In this document: piece after piece, positions 17,800-31,304 of the stretch | How positions within the stretch are numbered: position 1 is the stretch's first letter | How the letters are laid out: every line of letters starts with the position of its first letter | Source of the DNA: Paracoccus fistulariae | Lineage (GTDB): Bacteria > Pseudomonadota > Alphaproteobacteria > Rhodobacterales > Rhodobacteraceae | Assembly (NCBI RefSeq): GCF_028553785.1 | Contig: NZ_CP067136.1 | Coordinates: 1,116,001-1,180,000, forward strand | DNA: 64,000 nt | Direction: 5' to 3' | Notes under the pieces: model-generated | Databases searched by the model: none | Told to the model about the DNA's origin: nothing | What the model saw: the letters and a program-made list of their open reading frames with translations, nothing else | Position numbers and translations under genes: made by a program

Positions 17800-19029
17800 C
17801 TAAGCGCTCAATTCTGAGCGATTCAATGCGCAATGCGACCACAATGCATCCATTGCGCGAACCAAATGGTCAATTTGCTTCGGATCATGCACGGGGGACG
17901 GGGTGAACCGCAGACGTTCGGTGCCGCGTGGCACGGTGGGGAAGTTGATCGGCTGCACATAGATGCCGTAATCGCGCAGCAGCATATCGGACAGCGCCTT
18001 GCAATGCACCGGATGGCCGACATGGACCGGCACGATATGGCTGCCATGATCGATGATCGGCATCCCAAGCGATTTCAGCCGCATTTTAAGAATACGCGCG
18101 TTCAGCTGATGCGTCTCGCGCAGCTTCTGTCCCTGCTCGGATTTCAGGAACCGGATCGAGGCCGCCGCCCCCGCCGCCACCGCAGGCGGCAGCGAGGTGG
18201 TGAAGATGAAGCCGGGCGCATAGGACCGGATCGCATCGCACATCCGGGCGCTGCCCGCGATATAGCCGCCAAAGACGCCATAGGCCTTGCCCAGCGTGCC
18301 GTTGATGATGTCGATGCGATGGGCCACCTTGTCCCGCTCGGACACACCGCCGCCGCGCGGGCCGTACATGCCCACGGCATGCACTTCGTCCAGATAGGTC
18401 AGGGCGCCAAATTCATCGGCCAGATCGCAGAGCTCGGCAATCGGGCCGAAATCGCCATCCATGGAATAGATCGATTCGAAGGCGATCAGCTTTGGCGCAG
18501 CCGGGTCATCGGCCTCCAGCAATTCGCGCAGATGGGCGACATCATTGTGACGGAAGATCCGCTTGGCGCCGCCATTGCGCTTGATCCCCTCGATCATCGA
18601 GGCATGGTTCAGCGCATCGGAATAGATGATCAGCCCCGGAAACAGCTTCGGCAGGGTCGAGAGCGTCGCGTCATTGGCGATATAGGCGCTGGAAAAGACC
18701 AAGGCGGCCTCTTTGCCATGCAGGTCGGCAAGCTCGGCCTCCAGCAGGTTGTGATAGATCGTCGTGCCAGATATATTGCGCGTCCCGCCCGAGCCAGAGC
18801 CGACAGCGTCCAGCGCCTCGTGCATTGCGTCCAGCACCACGGGGTTCTGCCCCATGCCCAGGTAATCATTGCCGCACCAGACGGTGATATTCTGCTTTCC
18901 GCCGTCCGGTCGCGTCCAGACCGCATGCGGATACTGACCCTTCGTGCGTTCGATATCGATAAAGGTGCGGTAGCGTCCTTCATCGTGCAAACGGCTAATG
19001 GCCTGATCCAATGCAGCATCGTAATTCAT
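17800..19029 (-). CDS. hemA: 5-aminolevulinate synthase
   Basis: This 409-residue PLP enzyme condenses glycine and succinyl-CoA to 5-aminolevulinate, the first step of heme (and corrin) synthesis in alphaproteobacteria. It has [11 protein letters not shown], the glycine-rich [24 protein letters not shown], and the cofactor lysine Lys248 in NGTLGKAYG, matching the well-studied Rhodobacter enzyme. C-terminal HIVPVHVG and [12 protein letters not shown] also fit. Full length. The product also feeds the cobalamin pathway represented by cbiB in this window. An imperfect dyad (GTGCG at 19060, CGCAC at 19080) lies upstream, but I cannot link it to a regulator. Confidence 0.96.
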   Translation of the reverse strand: MNYDAALDQAISRLHDEGRYRTFIDIERTKGQYPHAVWTRPDGGKQNITVWCGNDYLGMGQNPVVLDAMHEALDAVGSGSGGTRNISGTTIYHNLLEAELADLHGKEAALVFSSAYIANDATLSTLPKLFPGLIIYSDALNHASMIEGIKRNGGAKRIFRHNDVAHLRELLEADDPAAPKLIAFESIYSMDGDFGPIAELCDLADEFGALTYLDEVHAVGMYGPRGGGVSERDKVAHRIDIINGTLGKAYGVFGGYIAGSARMCDAIRSYAPGFIFTTSLPPAVAAGAAASIRFLKSEQGQKLRETHQLNARILKMRLKSLGMPIIDHGSHIVPVHVGHPVHCKALSDMLLRDYGIYVQPINFPTVPRGTERLRFTPSPVHDPKQIDHLVRAMDALWSHCALNRSELSA

Positions 19030-19196
19030 TTGCTGGCGTTCCCTTGCATAGCTGGCTGGGTGCGATCATTGTCCGATCACGCACGGCCCCTCGTTGTTAC
19101 AGCCTTCAGCGTTGAATTGACAGGGCGAAATTGTCGCAGGCGGGCGCAAGTTCCGCGGCAAAAACCTATAAAATTACTCGGGAAAACGGAGCAGAC

Positions 19197-20582
19197 ATGG
19201 CAGATTCAGACAAGCTGGAACAGATTTTGGCCCGGCTGGACAGCGGGTTGGAGCAGGCAATGCAGCGGCTTTTGACCTTTCTGGCGATCCCCTCGATCTC
19301 GACCGATCCGGCGCATAAGGGCGATGTTCGTGACGCTGCGGAATGGCTGCGCGATGAATTGACGTCGCTGGGCTTTGACGCCGATATCCACGACACGCCT
19401 GGCCATCCGATGGTCGTCGCGCGTTCGCAGCCCGGCGATGCCCGGCCGCTGCTGTTTTACGGCCATTACGACGTGCAGCCCGTCGATCCGCTGGATTTGT
19501 GGGACAAGCCGCCCTTCCAGCCCGAAATTCAGGACACGCCGCAGGGCAAGGTCATCCGGGGCCGGGGCGCGGCGGATGACAAGGGGCAGTTGATGACCTT
19601 TGTCGAGGCGTTCCGCGCCTGGAAAGAGGTTCACGGCGCCCTACCCTCGGATCTGATCCTGCTGTTCGAGGGGGAAGAGGAATCGGGTTCGCCCTCGCTT
19701 CGTCCTTTCCTGCAGGATCATGCCGAGGATCTGCGCGCCTCTCTGGCGATGATCTGCGACACGGGCATGTATGCGGATGGGCGACCCGCGATCACGACGC
19801 AATTGCGCGGTCTGGTCGGGGAAGAGGTCGTCATTCACGGCGCCGACCGCGATCTGCATTCGGGCAGCTTTGGCGGGCTGGCGGCCAATCCCATCATGAT
19901 CCTGTCGCGGGCGCTGGCGGCGCTGAAGGATGACAATGGCCGCGTGACGCTGGAGGGCTTTTATGACGGGGTCGAGGAATTGCCCGACGCCCTGCGCAAG
20001 GATTGGGAGGCGCTGAATTTCGATGCGGCGGATTTTCTGGGCCGGGTCGGGCTGAAAACGCCCATCGGGGAAAAGGGGCGCACGCCGCTGGAAATGGTGT
20101 GGAACCAGCCAACGGCCGAGATCAACGGCATCGCAGGCGGCTATGCGGGCGACGGGTTCAAGACCGTGCTGCCCGCACAGGCCCGCGCCAAGGTCAGTTT
20201 CCGCCTGACCGGCAAACAGGATCCCGAGCGGATCCGGCAGGCCTTCCGCGCCCATGTCGAAAGCTTCGTTCCGCAGGATTGCCGGGCAGAGTTCCACCCT
20301 CATGGCGGCAGCCGGGCCAGCGTAATGGACACCTCGGATCAGGCCTTCGGCGCGGCCAAAGAGGCGCTGACCAGCGAATGGGGCCGCGACGCCGCCTATA
20401 TCGGCGCGGGCGGGTCGATCCCGATTGCCGGTGATTTCAAGGAAATTCTGGGCATGGATTCGATGCTGATCGGCTTTGGCCGCGACGACGACCGCATTCA
20501 TTCCCCGAATGAGAAATATAACGTCGAAAGCTTTGCCAAGGGCGCGCGCTCCTGGGCGCGCATCCTGACGGCGCTGCGCTGA
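19197..20582 (+). CDS. M20 family metallopeptidase (dipeptidase-like)
   Basis: This 461-residue protein has the M20 zinc-site order: FYGHYDVQP (first His, bridging Asp nearby), GRGAADDKG (Asp), FEGEEESGS (catalytic and metal Glu), CDTGM (Asp) and a final His in DDRIHSPNE. The length and the phrases GLVGEEVVIHGADRDLHSG and AGGSIPI fit the ArgE/DapE/CPG2-like dipeptidases of the CNDP type. It probably cleaves small peptides in the cytoplasm. The ATG at 19197 is chosen for its GGAG ribosome site; an upstream in-frame TTG lacks one. Confidence 0.9.
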   Translation: MADSDKLEQILARLDSGLEQAMQRLLTFLAIPSISTDPAHKGDVRDAAEWLRDELTSLGFDADIHDTPGHPMVVARSQPGDARPLLFYGHYDVQPVDPLDLWDKPPFQPEIQDTPQGKVIRGRGAADDKGQLMTFVEAFRAWKEVHGALPSDLILLFEGEEESGSPSLRPFLQDHAEDLRASLAMICDTGMYADGRPAITTQLRGLVGEEVVIHGADRDLHSGSFGGLAANPIMILSRALAALKDDNGRVTLEGFYDGVEELPDALRKDWEALNFDAADFLGRVGLKTPIGEKGRTPLEMVWNQPTAEINGIAGGYAGDGFKTVLPAQARAKVSFRLTGKQDPERIRQAFRAHVESFVPQDCRAEFHPHGGSRASVMDTSDQAFGAAKEALTSEWGRDAAYIGAGGSIPIAGDFKEILGMDSMLIGFGRDDDRIHSPNEKYNVESFAKGARSWARILTALR

Positions 20583-20589
20583 ACGAAAG

Positions 20590-20614
20590 AAGGCGGGGTG
20601 CTTTGCCCCGCCTT
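20590..20614 (+). terminator. Terminator after the M20 peptidase gene
   Basis: A 9-bp stem (AAGGCGGGG / CCCCGCCTT) with a 7-base loop follows the stop codon. The downstream T tract is short, so it may be only partly effective. Confidence 0.6.
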
Positions 20615-20637
20615 TCCGCCCCTCGTTGACCTGTGGC

Positions 20638-21261
20638 TCAGCCCTCTTTCGGCTGGCAATAGCTTTGGCTGCTGGTCCATGCCGCGATATCGGCACGCTT
20701 TTTGGGGTTGCGCATGGGCGCCCAGTCGCGGGCGACGCCGCGCCAGTGCCCGTCGCTGCGGGCCACGGCATTGTCGCGCCCGACCTGCCGCGACATGATC
20801 TTGACCGCGCAGGCCATATTGTCGCCGCCGTTCTTGATATTCCCGTCACAGCCATAGTTGCGCCAGGTCGCCGGCGCGATCTGCATCAGGCCCAGCCAGC
20901 GCCCACCGCCGCCGCTGGCCTTGGGATTATAGGTGCTTTCATGCTTGGCCAAAGCCGACAAAAGGCCCGCCCAGAACGCCCGGCGTCCGGTCTGTGTCAG
21001 CTGCGGATAATTGGGGCAATAGGCGTCGATATCGGATGGCACGCGCGACATGATCGCCACCCCTTCCCGGTCCAGTGCCGTCAGGGTCGCCTTCGTCCAT
21101 GCATCCGCGCCATTGCGCTGTGACCATCTCATCGGCGGGTTCTGGGCCAGGGCCATCTGCCGTGCCTGCGCCTCGGGTTGGGGGGCAGGCGCTTGGGTGG
21201 ATGTCGTCTCGCAAGCGGCCAGCATCGCCAGAGCGGCCAGGGGCATCAGCGCAGCGCGCAT
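20638..21261 (-). CDS. Lysozyme/transglycosylase-like lipoprotein (SLT fold)
   Basis: This 207-residue protein starts with a lipoprotein signal (LAMLAACETT; lipid-modified Cys16), followed by a Gln/Ala/Pro-rich linker. The C-terminal domain carries the lytic transglycosylase layout: LAKHESTYNPKASGG with the likely catalytic Glu, GRWLGLMQIAPATWRNYGC, and NMACAVKIMSRQV. It should cut peptidoglycan from the periplasmic face of a membrane. The start at 21261 is chosen because the preceding in-frame stretch destroys the signal peptide. It is convergent with the M20 peptidase gene. Confidence 0.85.
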   Translation of the reverse strand: MRAALMPLAALAMLAACETTSTQAPAPQPEAQARQMALAQNPPMRWSQRNGADAWTKATLTALDREGVAIMSRVPSDIDAYCPNYPQLTQTGRRAFWAGLLSALAKHESTYNPKASGGGGRWLGLMQIAPATWRNYGCDGNIKNGGDNMACAVKIMSRQVGRDNAVARSDGHWRGVARDWAPMRNPKKRADIAAWTSSQSYCQPKEG

Positions 21262-21570
21262 CGTCGCCTCATCATGTTGTTGCACTTGGCCATTGGCTGT
21301 AGCCGGGTTGAAAAATCTTGCAAGCGTGGCGATTTCAATCGGCAATTTCACGCCAAGCCCCAAGGTCAGGGCAACGGAAACCCGCCGATGATGCGCGACA
21401 TGCAGGCGCGACACCGGCCGGCGCACAAAATCTTGTGTTGATTTGTGGCGAAACCGGCGATCGGGCGGCGGCGCGGACAGGATTTGCCACGACATCGCGG
21501 CAAGGCGTGACATCGCCCGCGCGCTGGCCTAAAAGACCCGCCAACGCCGATTTGCATGCCGAGGACGCAG
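21262..21570. other. Divergent intergenic region, no gene seen
   Basis: This 309-base gap lies between the minus-strand transglycosylase lipoprotein and gatB. Short frames in it have no ribosome site and no protein-like composition. GAGG about 7 bases before the ATG at 21571 is the only clear signal. Confidence 0.5.
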
Positions 21571-23085
21571 ATGCTTGACCACCTTTCCTTTACCGCCCCG
21601 CAACCCAAGACCATTGCTGGTGCAAAAGGTGACTGGGAACTGGTCATCGGGCTGGAGGTCCATGCGCAGGTCTCCTCGAACGCCAAGCTGTTTTCGGGCG
21701 CCTCGACCACCTTCGGGGCGGAACCGAACAGCAATGTGGCCTTCGTGGATGCAGCCATGCCCGGCATGCTGCCGGTGATCAATGAATTCTGCGTCGCACA
21801 GGCGGTCAAGACCGGTCTGGGCATCAGCGCCGCGATCAACCTGCGCAGCGCCTTCGACCGCAAGAACTATTTCTATCCCGATCTGCCGCAGGGCTATCAG
21901 ATCAGCCAGCTTTATCATCCCATCGTCGGCGAAGGCGAAGTGCTGGTCGATATGGGTCCGGGCGTGGCCCGCAAGGTCCGGATCGAACGAATCCACCTGG
22001 AACAGGATGCCGGCAAGTCGATCCACGACATGGATCCGAACATGTCCTTCGTGGACCTGAACCGCACCGGCGTCGCGCTGATGGAGATCGTCAGCCGCCC
22101 CGATATCCGTGGCCCCGAGGAGGCCGCCGCCTATGTCAGCAAGCTGCGCCAGATCATGCGCTATCTGGGCACCTGCGACGGCAATATGCAAAACGGCAAT
22201 CTGCGCGCCGATGTGAATGTCAGCGTCTGCCCGCCCGGCGCCTATGAGAAATATCAGGAAACCGGCGATTTCGGCCATCTGGGTACGCGTTGCGAGATCA
22301 AGAACATGAACTCTCTGCGTTTCATCCAGCAGGCCATCGATTACGAGGCGCGCCGCCAGATCGCGATTATCGAAGATGGCGGCAGCGTGACGCAGGAAAC
22401 CCGGCTTTACGATCCGGACAAAGGCGAAACCCGGTCCATGCGCAGCAAGGAAGAGGCGCATGATTACCGCTATTTCCCCGATCCCGACCTGATGCCGCTG
22501 GAAATCGAGCAGGCCTGGGTGGATGGGATTGCGGCCACGATGCCCGAACTGCCCGACGCCAAGAAAGCCCGCTTCGTCAAGGATCTGGGCCTGTCGGAAT
22601 ATGATGCAGGCGTGCTGACCGCCGAGGTCGAGAATGCCGATTACTTCGAAGCCGTGGCGGCAGGCCGCGACGGCAAGATGGCCGCGAACTGGGTCATCAA
22701 CGAATTGTTCGGTCGTCTGAACAAAGAGGATCTGACGGTCGAGACCTCGCCCATCAGCGCCGCGCAGCTGGGCGGCATCATCGACCTGATCGCCAAGGGC
22801 GACATTTCCGGCAAGATCGCCAAGGACCTGTTCGAGATCGTCTGGACCGAAGGCGGCGACCCGGCGGAAATCGTCGAGGCGCGCGGCATGAAGCAGGTCA
22901 CGGATCTGGGCGCCATCGAGGCGGCTGTGGACAAGATCATTGCCGAAAACCCGGCTCAGGTCGAGAAGGCCAAGCAGAACCCGAAACTGGCGGGCTGGTT
23001 TGTCGGTCAGGTTTTGAAGGCCACCGGCGGCAAGGCCAACCCGGCGGCTGTGAACGATCTGGTCGCGAAAAAGCTGGGCAGCTAA
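21571..23085 (+). CDS. gatB: Aspartyl/glutamyl-tRNA(Asn/Gln) amidotransferase subunit B
   Basis: This 504-residue protein is full-length GatB. It has [12 protein letters not shown] at the start, the diagnostic [26 protein letters not shown], and a C-terminal Yqey-like tRNA-binding tail ([22 protein letters not shown]). With GatA and GatC it amidates Glu-tRNA(Gln) and, where needed, Asp-tRNA(Asn). gatA and gatC are not adjacent here. The ATG at 21571 is preferred over the in-frame ATG at 21556 because of ribosome-site spacing. Confidence 0.97.
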   Translation: MLDHLSFTAPQPKTIAGAKGDWELVIGLEVHAQVSSNAKLFSGASTTFGAEPNSNVAFVDAAMPGMLPVINEFCVAQAVKTGLGISAAINLRSAFDRKNYFYPDLPQGYQISQLYHPIVGEGEVLVDMGPGVARKVRIERIHLEQDAGKSIHDMDPNMSFVDLNRTGVALMEIVSRPDIRGPEEAAAYVSKLRQIMRYLGTCDGNMQNGNLRADVNVSVCPPGAYEKYQETGDFGHLGTRCEIKNMNSLRFIQQAIDYEARRQIAIIEDGGSVTQETRLYDPDKGETRSMRSKEEAHDYRYFPDPDLMPLEIEQAWVDGIAATMPELPDAKKARFVKDLGLSEYDAGVLTAEVENADYFEAVAAGRDGKMAANWVINELFGRLNKEDLTVETSPISAAQLGGIIDLIAKGDISGKIAKDLFEIVWTEGGDPAEIVEARGMKQVTDLGAIEAAVDKIIAENPAQVEKAKQNPKLAGWFVGQVLKATGGKANPAAVNDLVAKKLGS

Positions 23086-23223
23086 GGCGAAACGGCGCGA
23101 TCCGCCGGGGTCGCGCCTGCCCGGCAACGCGCCGGAATGCCGCGCGAAGTTCCTGGGCCTGCCACTTTCATCGTCACGGCAAAGGCTTTACAGATTACCT
23201 GACCCCAAATCAGGACCCAGGCG

Positions 23224-23571
23224 ATGCATTACGAATATTCGGTTATCCCGGCCCCCAGTCGCAGCGAAAAGGACAAGGACGCCAAGACGCCCGCCGATCG
23301 CTATGCAACCACCCTGACGGCAGAGCTGAACCGGATGGCCGGCGATGGGTGGGAATATGTCCGCGCCGATGTGCTGCCCAGCGAGGAACGCTCGGGCCTG
23401 ACGGGCCGCAGCACGGTCTATCACAATCTGCTGGTCTTTCGGCGCCCTGCCCCGGCGGCGGTGCAGACGGATGCCAAGACCGAATATCCCTTCAAGGCCG
23501 CAGACAGCGCCCGCGACGCCGCGCCCGCCAATAGCAGCCCCGACAGCGCGGAAAAACCGGCGGCAAGCTGA
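23224..23571 (+). CDS. DUF4177-type small protein
   Basis: This 115-residue protein has an N-terminal domain of about 78 residues with the DUF4177 look: YEYSVIPAP, then LTAELNRMAGDGWEYVRADVLP and STVYHNLLVFRR. A disordered Ala/Ser/Asp-rich tail follows. The function of the family is unknown. The gene ends three bases before the stop of the convergent glutamine amidotransferase gene. Confidence 0.75.
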   Translation: MHYEYSVIPAPSRSEKDKDAKTPADRYATTLTAELNRMAGDGWEYVRADVLPSEERSGLTGRSTVYHNLLVFRRPAPAAVQTDAKTEYPFKAADSARDAAPANSSPDSAEKPAAS

Positions 23572-23573
23572 CC

Positions 23574-24368
23574 CTATGCCGCGCGGGTCATTGCGGCCGG
23601 GCGAAAATCCTCGATCGTGACGCGGTCCTGATCAAAGATGCAGAAGCTGCCCGAGGGAAGCTCCTGCCAATCGTCCTGATCATCTTCCAGCGGCTCTGAC
23701 ACCACGGCGCGGCCATTCCGGCTGGCCGACCAGCGGTGATACAGGCTGGGCGCATGTTCATCGCTGGCGTGACGGATCGCATAAAGCCGCCGCCCGTCCG
23801 AAAAGGCACAGGCGATGCGGACATGCGGCGCGCTGCCGCGACGCTCGGACAGATCGCTCATCCGTGCGACGGCGCGTTCCATCGCCCCCTTGGGATCGCA
23901 GTCCAGCCCCTCGCCCAGGGCGATCAGGAACAGCGCCTCGCTGTCGGTCGCGCCCTTGCGATGGGCGTAAAGATCATCAGGGATCATCAGATCCGCATCG
24001 CGGCGGAATTCGTCATAGCCGCCGAACTGGCCGTTATGCATGAAGCTCCACTTGCCGACGGCGAAGGGATGGCAATTGTTGCGGCTGGTGGCGGTCCCGG
24101 TCGAGGCGCGGACATGCGCCATGAACAGGCCCGACCGGACCTGCTGAACCAAACAGCGCAGATTGGGGTCGGACCAGGCGGGCATGACGTCACGATAAAG
24201 TCCGGGCTCTTCCCGTTCGCCGTACCAGGCGATGCCGAAGCCATCAGCATTGACCGGGGTAAGGCAGCGCTGTGCGCTTTGGCTTTGGCGGATCAGGGAA
24301 TGCGCCGGTCGCGAAACAATATCTTCCAGAAAAATAGGCTGGCCCACATAGGCGGCCCAACGACACAT
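23574..24368 (-). CDS. Class II glutamine amidotransferase (YafJ/EgtC-like)
   Basis: This 264-residue protein begins MCRW, so Cys2 becomes the N-terminal nucleophile after Met removal. NADGFGIAWY, AHVRASTG (with the oxyanion/Arg region) and NNCHPF...FMHNGQFGG are the conserved Ntn-hydrolase glutaminase segments. TDSEALFLIAL also fits. Members release ammonia or glutamate from glutamine or gamma-glutamyl compounds. No ergothioneine genes are adjacent, so the YafJ-like general label is safer than EgtC. Confidence 0.88.
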   Translation of the reverse strand: MCRWAAYVGQPIFLEDIVSRPAHSLIRQSQSAQRCLTPVNADGFGIAWYGEREEPGLYRDVMPAWSDPNLRCLVQQVRSGLFMAHVRASTGTATSRNNCHPFAVGKWSFMHNGQFGGYDEFRRDADLMIPDDLYAHRKGATDSEALFLIALGEGLDCDPKGAMERAVARMSDLSERRGSAPHVRIACAFSDGRRLYAIRHASDEHAPSLYHRWSASRNGRAVVSEPLEDDQDDWQELPSGSFCIFDQDRVTIEDFRPAAMTRAA

Positions 24369-24433
24369 AACCTGCCCCTTTTCAACAACGGCTTATTGCG
24401 CCGAAGATAGCATGAAAGTTTTAAGAAAACAGC

Positions 24434-24726
24434 CTATTCAGAGGGCGGTGTTTCCTCGACAATCACCAGATCCCGGTCAGAGGCGCCTTTGGCGAATTCC
24501 AGCGCGGCCTGATATTCCGCACTGTTATAGCAGGCCACGGCGTCGTCGAAACTGGGGAAACGGGCCACGACATTGCGGGGCCGGTCCTTCCCTTCCATCT
24601 GCTGATATCGCCCGCCGCGCGCCAGAAACACGCCACCATGGGCGGCAATGGCGGGACCGGCGGCCTTGGCATATTTGCCATAGGCATCGGCATCATGGAC
24701 ATCGACATGGGCAATCCAAAGCGCGG

Positions 24727-24730
<4 letters not shown>
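24434..24730 (-). CDS. DUF1330 family protein
   Basis: This 98-residue protein has the DUF1330 ferredoxin-like pattern: [40 protein letters not shown] and [24 protein letters not shown]. It probably forms a dimeric alpha+beta barrel; its function is unknown. Its ATG overlaps the alaS stop codon (ATGA, four shared bases), so it is translated from the alaS message. Confidence 0.88.
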
Positions 24731-27384
<2,654 letters not shown>

Positions 27385-27488
27385 GGTGGTTCCTTCGCTG
27401 CGGCGAGGGTGACAGTTACCGCCCCGACGCCAGCACGTAAAGGCGATTTCGCGGATAACCGGCCGCACCGGATACCCGCAATGCTGCG

Positions 27489-28706
27489 CTATTCCGCTGT
27501 GGTCAGCGCGGCGGTGATGGCGTCGAACATGACAAGCGGATCGACAGGTTCCTTTCCAAGCGGCTTCGGCTGGGCCGCCGTCATCGCGATCACCACGTTC
27601 TTGGCCGGGTTGATATAGATGTTCTGCCCCTGAATCCCAATGGCCAGATAGGCCTTGTCCTCTTTCGAGGGCGCGGTCCAGCCCGGCCACCACATCAGCC
27701 CGTATTCGACCGTTTCGCCATCGCCAAGCGTGACCGGCCGCCCGGCCATTTCGGTCCAGCCATCGGGCAGGACCGGTTCACCGTCGATCACGCCGCCATC
27801 CAGAAAGAACTGACCGAAACGCGCGAAATCGCGCAGCGTTGCCGACAAGCCGCTGCCGCCGATCTCATTGCCATCGGGCGCGTCCAGCCACCAGGCCGCG
27901 TCCGCCTCCATGCCATAGGGTTGCCAGATCTTCTCGGCCAGATAATCCGACAGGTTCTTGCCGGTGGCGCCGATCACGATCTCACTCGCGACCGAGGTTT
28001 CGCCGGTCGAATAGTTGTGCTGCATCCCCGGCTCATGCGCGCGGGGCAAGGCGGCCATTACCTCCATCAGCGCGCCGGGCTGCTGCGCGATCTGCGCCGC
28101 CAGAAGCGCGCGGCGGTCAGAGTCCGGGTTGGTATAGGTCTCATCCCAACGGACGCCAGAGGACATCTCCAATATCTGGCCCACGGTCACGCCGTCATAG
28201 GCGCTGCCCTTCAGCGCGGGCACGTAATCGACCACCTGATCGTCCAGCCCGCCGATGCTGCCATCCTTGATCGCGGCACCGACCAGCGTCGAGGTGATCG
28301 ACTTTGCCACCGACATCGACATCCAGCGCGTATCGGGACCATTGCCGCGCTGATAGATCTCGTACGCGACCTTGCCATCCTTCAGCACGATCAGCCCGGT
28401 GACGTTATCCAGCGCCAGAAAGTCGTTCATGTCATAGCCGGCGTCGCCGATCTCTGCGCGGATCGGCCCAAGCTGGACCTCTGCAACCTCCAGCGGGCGG
28501 GGCTGGTCCGAGGCCGCGACCCGCCGCGCGGGAAACAGCCTGTCGATATTGCGGAAGGTGCTGACCGCGAGATCCGGCACCAGATCGCCGTTATAGACCT
28601 GCTCGACAGTGCCGATCGGCTCTTCGGCATGACGATAGCCGTCCTGCGCCGCCACGGGTGTCGCCGCCAGCGCGGTCAGCGCCAGACCTATATGCAATCG
28701 CTGCAT
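27489..28706 (-). CDS. Periplasmic serine hydrolase, class C beta-lactamase-like
   Basis: This 405-residue protein has a signal peptide (cleaved near PVAAQDG). Its penicillin-binding/beta-lactamase fold shows the SxxK motif SVAK in WMSMSVAKS, a YST motif in [10 protein letters not shown] in place of YxN, and a GIQGQ segment in the third-motif position. Members include esterases, D-aminopeptidases and carboxypeptidases; true beta-lactamase activity is not implied. A GGAGGAGAG ribosome site lies just before the ATG at 28706, deciding it over an in-frame upstream start. Confidence 0.85.
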   Translation of the reverse strand: MQRLHIGLALTALAATPVAAQDGYRHAEEPIGTVEQVYNGDLVPDLAVSTFRNIDRLFPARRVAASDQPRPLEVAEVQLGPIRAEIGDAGYDMNDFLALDNVTGLIVLKDGKVAYEIYQRGNGPDTRWMSMSVAKSITSTLVGAAIKDGSIGGLDDQVVDYVPALKGSAYDGVTVGQILEMSSGVRWDETYTNPDSDRRALLAAQIAQQPGALMEVMAALPRAHEPGMQHNYSTGETSVASEIVIGATGKNLSDYLAEKIWQPYGMEADAAWWLDAPDGNEIGGSGLSATLRDFARFGQFFLDGGVIDGEPVLPDGWTEMAGRPVTLGDGETVEYGLMWWPGWTAPSKEDKAYLAIGIQGQNIYINPAKNVVIAMTAAQPKPLGKEPVDPLVMFDAITAALTTAE

Positions 28707-28912
28707 GTCCTCTCCTCCTGTCATGGCACGCAGCTTGCGCGCATTCGCGGGGTAAGCCAAGAGTGCATGGCAGCTTTCGCGCAGGTCTTTTTCGCCCCCT
28801 GGACTGTCGCGAACAGGCCATCATCCCATCCAATGCCCGCTACCTTTGGTATGTGCATATAGGGCCATGGCAAGAGGCGCCCGCGCCCGGTCATTCAGGA
28901 GGGGAAGATCGC

Positions 28913-30097
28913 ATGTCCAGTAACAGAGGTGTTGTCTATATCGGACCCGGCAAGGTCGAGGTGCAGACGATCGAGGATGCAAAGCTGCAGGCCCCCGATG
29001 GCCGCAAGATCGGGCATGGCGTGATCCTCAAGGTGATTTCGACGAATATCTGCGGCTCTGACCAGCATATGGTGCGCGGTCGCACCACTGCCGAACCGGG
29101 GCTGGTTCTGGGTCACGAGATTACCGGCGAGGTCATCGAGAAGGGCGACGATGTCGAAATGCTGGAGATCGGCGATATCGTCTCGGTCCCCTTCAACGTC
29201 GCCTGCGGACGCTGCCGCTGCTGCCGCGAACAGGATACCGGGGTCTGCCTGACGGTGAACCCCTCGCGCGCGGGTGGCGCCTATGGCTATGTCGATATGG
29301 GCGGCTGGATCGGCGGTCAGGCACGCTATGTCATGGTGCCCTATGCCGATTTCAACCTGCTGAAATTTCCGGATCGTGACCGCGCGCTGTCGAAGATCCG
29401 CGATCTGACCATGCTGTCCGACATCCTGCCCACCGGCTTTCATGGCGCGGTCAAGGCCGGGGCGGGTGTCGGCTCTGTCGTCTATGTGGCGGGGGCGGGG
29501 CCGGTGGGGCTTGCGGCGGCGGCCTCGGCCCGGATCCTGGGCGCGGCCGTGGTGATGATCGGCGATTTCAACAAGGAACGTCTGGATCACGCCGCCCGCG
29601 TCGGGTTCGAGCCGGTGGATCTGACCAAGGGCGACAACCTGCCCGAAATGATCGCCCAGATCACCGGATCGCCCGAGGTCGATGCCGCCATCGACGCCGT
29701 GGGCTTCGAGGCGCGCGGCCATGCGGGCGGGGAACAGCCCGCGATCGTGCTGAACCAGATGATGCAGATCACCCGCGCGGCCGGTTCGGTCGGCATCCCC
29801 GGCCTTTACGTGACCGAGGATCCGGGTGCGGTGGATGACGCGGCCAAATTCGGCAGCCTGTCGATGCGCTTCGGGCTTGGCTGGGCCAAGGCGCAAAGCT
29901 TCCATACCGGGCAGACGCCCGTCCTGCGCTATAATCGGCAGCTGATGCAGGCGATCCTGCATGAACGCCTGCCCATCGCCGATATCGTCAATGCGACGAT
30001 CATTCCGCTGGATGAGGCTGCTGCGGGATATGAAAGCTTCGACAGCGGCGTGGCGCGGAAATACGTGCTGGACCCGCATGGAGAGCTGGCTGCCTGA
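28913..30097 (+). CDS. fdhA: Glutathione-independent formaldehyde dehydrogenase
   Basis: This 394-residue zinc alcohol-dehydrogenase-family protein opens with GVVYIGPGKVEV. It has catalytic zinc ligands in TNICGSDQHM and GHEITGEV, and a four-cysteine structural zinc lobe CGRCRCCREQDTGVC. MLSDILPTGFHG carries the Asp ligand, and the NAD-binding GAGPVG lies near residue 185. This set and length match the Pseudomonas-type enzyme that oxidises or dismutates formaldehyde without glutathione. An AGGAGGGG ribosome site precedes the ATG. A strong terminator follows. Confidence 0.92.
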   Translation: MSSNRGVVYIGPGKVEVQTIEDAKLQAPDGRKIGHGVILKVISTNICGSDQHMVRGRTTAEPGLVLGHEITGEVIEKGDDVEMLEIGDIVSVPFNVACGRCRCCREQDTGVCLTVNPSRAGGAYGYVDMGGWIGGQARYVMVPYADFNLLKFPDRDRALSKIRDLTMLSDILPTGFHGAVKAGAGVGSVVYVAGAGPVGLAAAASARILGAAVVMIGDFNKERLDHAARVGFEPVDLTKGDNLPEMIAQITGSPEVDAAIDAVGFEARGHAGGEQPAIVLNQMMQITRAAGSVGIPGLYVTEDPGAVDDAAKFGSLSMRFGLGWAKAQSFHTGQTPVLRYNRQLMQAILHERLPIADIVNATIIPLDEAAAGYESFDSGVARKYVLDPHGELAA

Positions 30098-30122
30098 TCG
30101 GGTCGCAGCGCCCGGAAACGAC

Positions 30123-30157
30123 AAAGCGCGAGGGATTTCCCTCGCGCTTTTTTATTT
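30123..30157 (+). terminator. Strong rho-independent terminator after fdhA
   Basis: A perfect 12-bp stem (AAAGCGCGAGGG / CCCTCGCGCTTT) with a 4-base loop is followed by a T-rich run. It lies between fdhA and the convergent recA and may serve both. Confidence 0.9.
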
Positions 30158-30175
30158 TGCCATCTGGCGTGGGGA

Positions 30176-31243
30176 TCACTCTTCGGTCAGTGCCTCATCT
30201 TCGGCGCCGATGTCGAATTCCAACCCATGGCTGGCCCGGATCTTGTCCTCGATCGCCATGGCGATCTGGGGATTGTCGCGCAGATATTGCTTGGCATTTT
30301 CACGCCCCTGCCCGATCCGCTCATCGCCATAGGAATACCAGGCGCCCGATTTCTCGACCACGCCGGCCTTGACGCCCAGATCGATCAATTCGCCGACCTT
30401 GCTGATGCCTTCGCCATACATGATGTCGAATTCCACCTGACGGAAGGGCGGCGCGACCTTGTTCTTGACCACCTTCACCCGCGTGGTGTTGCCCGTCACT
30501 TCGTCCCGATCCTTGATCGAGCCGGTGCGGCGGATATCCAGACGGACCGAGGCATAGAATTTCAGCGCATTGCCGCCGGTCGTGGTTTCGGGGTTGCCGA
30601 ACATCACGCCGATCTTCATGCGGATCTGGTTGATGAAGATCACCATGCAATTGCTGCGCCCGATACTGGCGGTCAGCTTGCGCATCGCCTGGCTCATCAG
30701 GCGGGCCTGGCTGCCCATCTGCATATCGCCCATATCGCCTTCGATTTCCGATTTCGGCGTCAGCGCCGCAACCGAATCGACGACCACGATATTCACAGCG
30801 CCCGAGCGCACCAGCGTATCAACGATCTCAAGCGCCTGTTCGCCGGTATCGGGCTGCGAGATCAGCAGCTCCTCCAGATTGACGCCCAGACGCTTGGCAT
30901 ATTGCGGATCCAGCGCATGTTCGGCATCGACAAAGGCGCAAACGCCGCCTTTCTTCTGTTCTTCCGCCACCGCATGCAGGGTCAGCGTGGTCTTGCCCGA
31001 GCTTTCCGGACCGAATATCTCGATGATGCGCCCTTTCGGCAGACCGCCGATTCCAAGCGCGATATCCAGCCCCAGGGATCCGGTCGAGGTCGCCTCGATC
31101 TCGGCTACCGGATTGTCGGCGCCCAGTTTCATGATCGAGCCCTTGCCGAACTGCCGCTCAATCTGTGCCAATGCGCTGTCCAAAGCCTTTTGCTTATCCG
31201 CGCTTCGCTTGTCATTCATATCGAAGATGCTCGCCTGTGCCAT
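30176..31243 (-). CDS. recA: Recombinase A
   Basis: This 355-residue protein is full-length RecA: Walker [10 protein letters not shown] (residues 78-86), VVVDSVAAL (Walker B), loop L1/L2 region [12 protein letters not shown] and [27 protein letters not shown]-terminal acidic tail completes it. It promotes homologous strand exchange and LexA self-cleavage. An SOS box (GTTC-N7-GTTC) sits about 60 bases upstream of the ATG, so LexA control is expected. The cckA gene lies upstream on the same strand, with 217 bases between them. Confidence 0.98.
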   Translation of the reverse strand: MAQASIFDMNDKRSADKQKALDSALAQIERQFGKGSIMKLGADNPVAEIEATSTGSLGLDIALGIGGLPKGRIIEIFGPESSGKTTLTLHAVAEEQKKGGVCAFVDAEHALDPQYAKRLGVNLEELLISQPDTGEQALEIVDTLVRSGAVNIVVVDSVAALTPKSEIEGDMGDMQMGSQARLMSQAMRKLTASIGRSNCMVIFINQIRMKIGVMFGNPETTTGGNALKFYASVRLDIRRTGSIKDRDEVTGNTTRVKVVKNKVAPPFRQVEFDIMYGEGISKVGELIDLGVKAGVVEKSGAWYSYGDERIGQGRENAKQYLRDNPQIAMAIEDKIRASHGLEFDIGAEDEALTEE

Positions 31244-31304
31244 GTCGTCCTCACTGTTATTTCACAGCCCTTCGACCGGGGCAATCTGCCAGGGCCGACG
31301 AGAT

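Noticed and set aside
27489..28706. Calling the serine hydrolase an antibiotic-resistance beta-lactamase
   Set aside because: The second motif is YST instead of YAN and the third motif is not KTG; the family is mostly esterases and peptidases.
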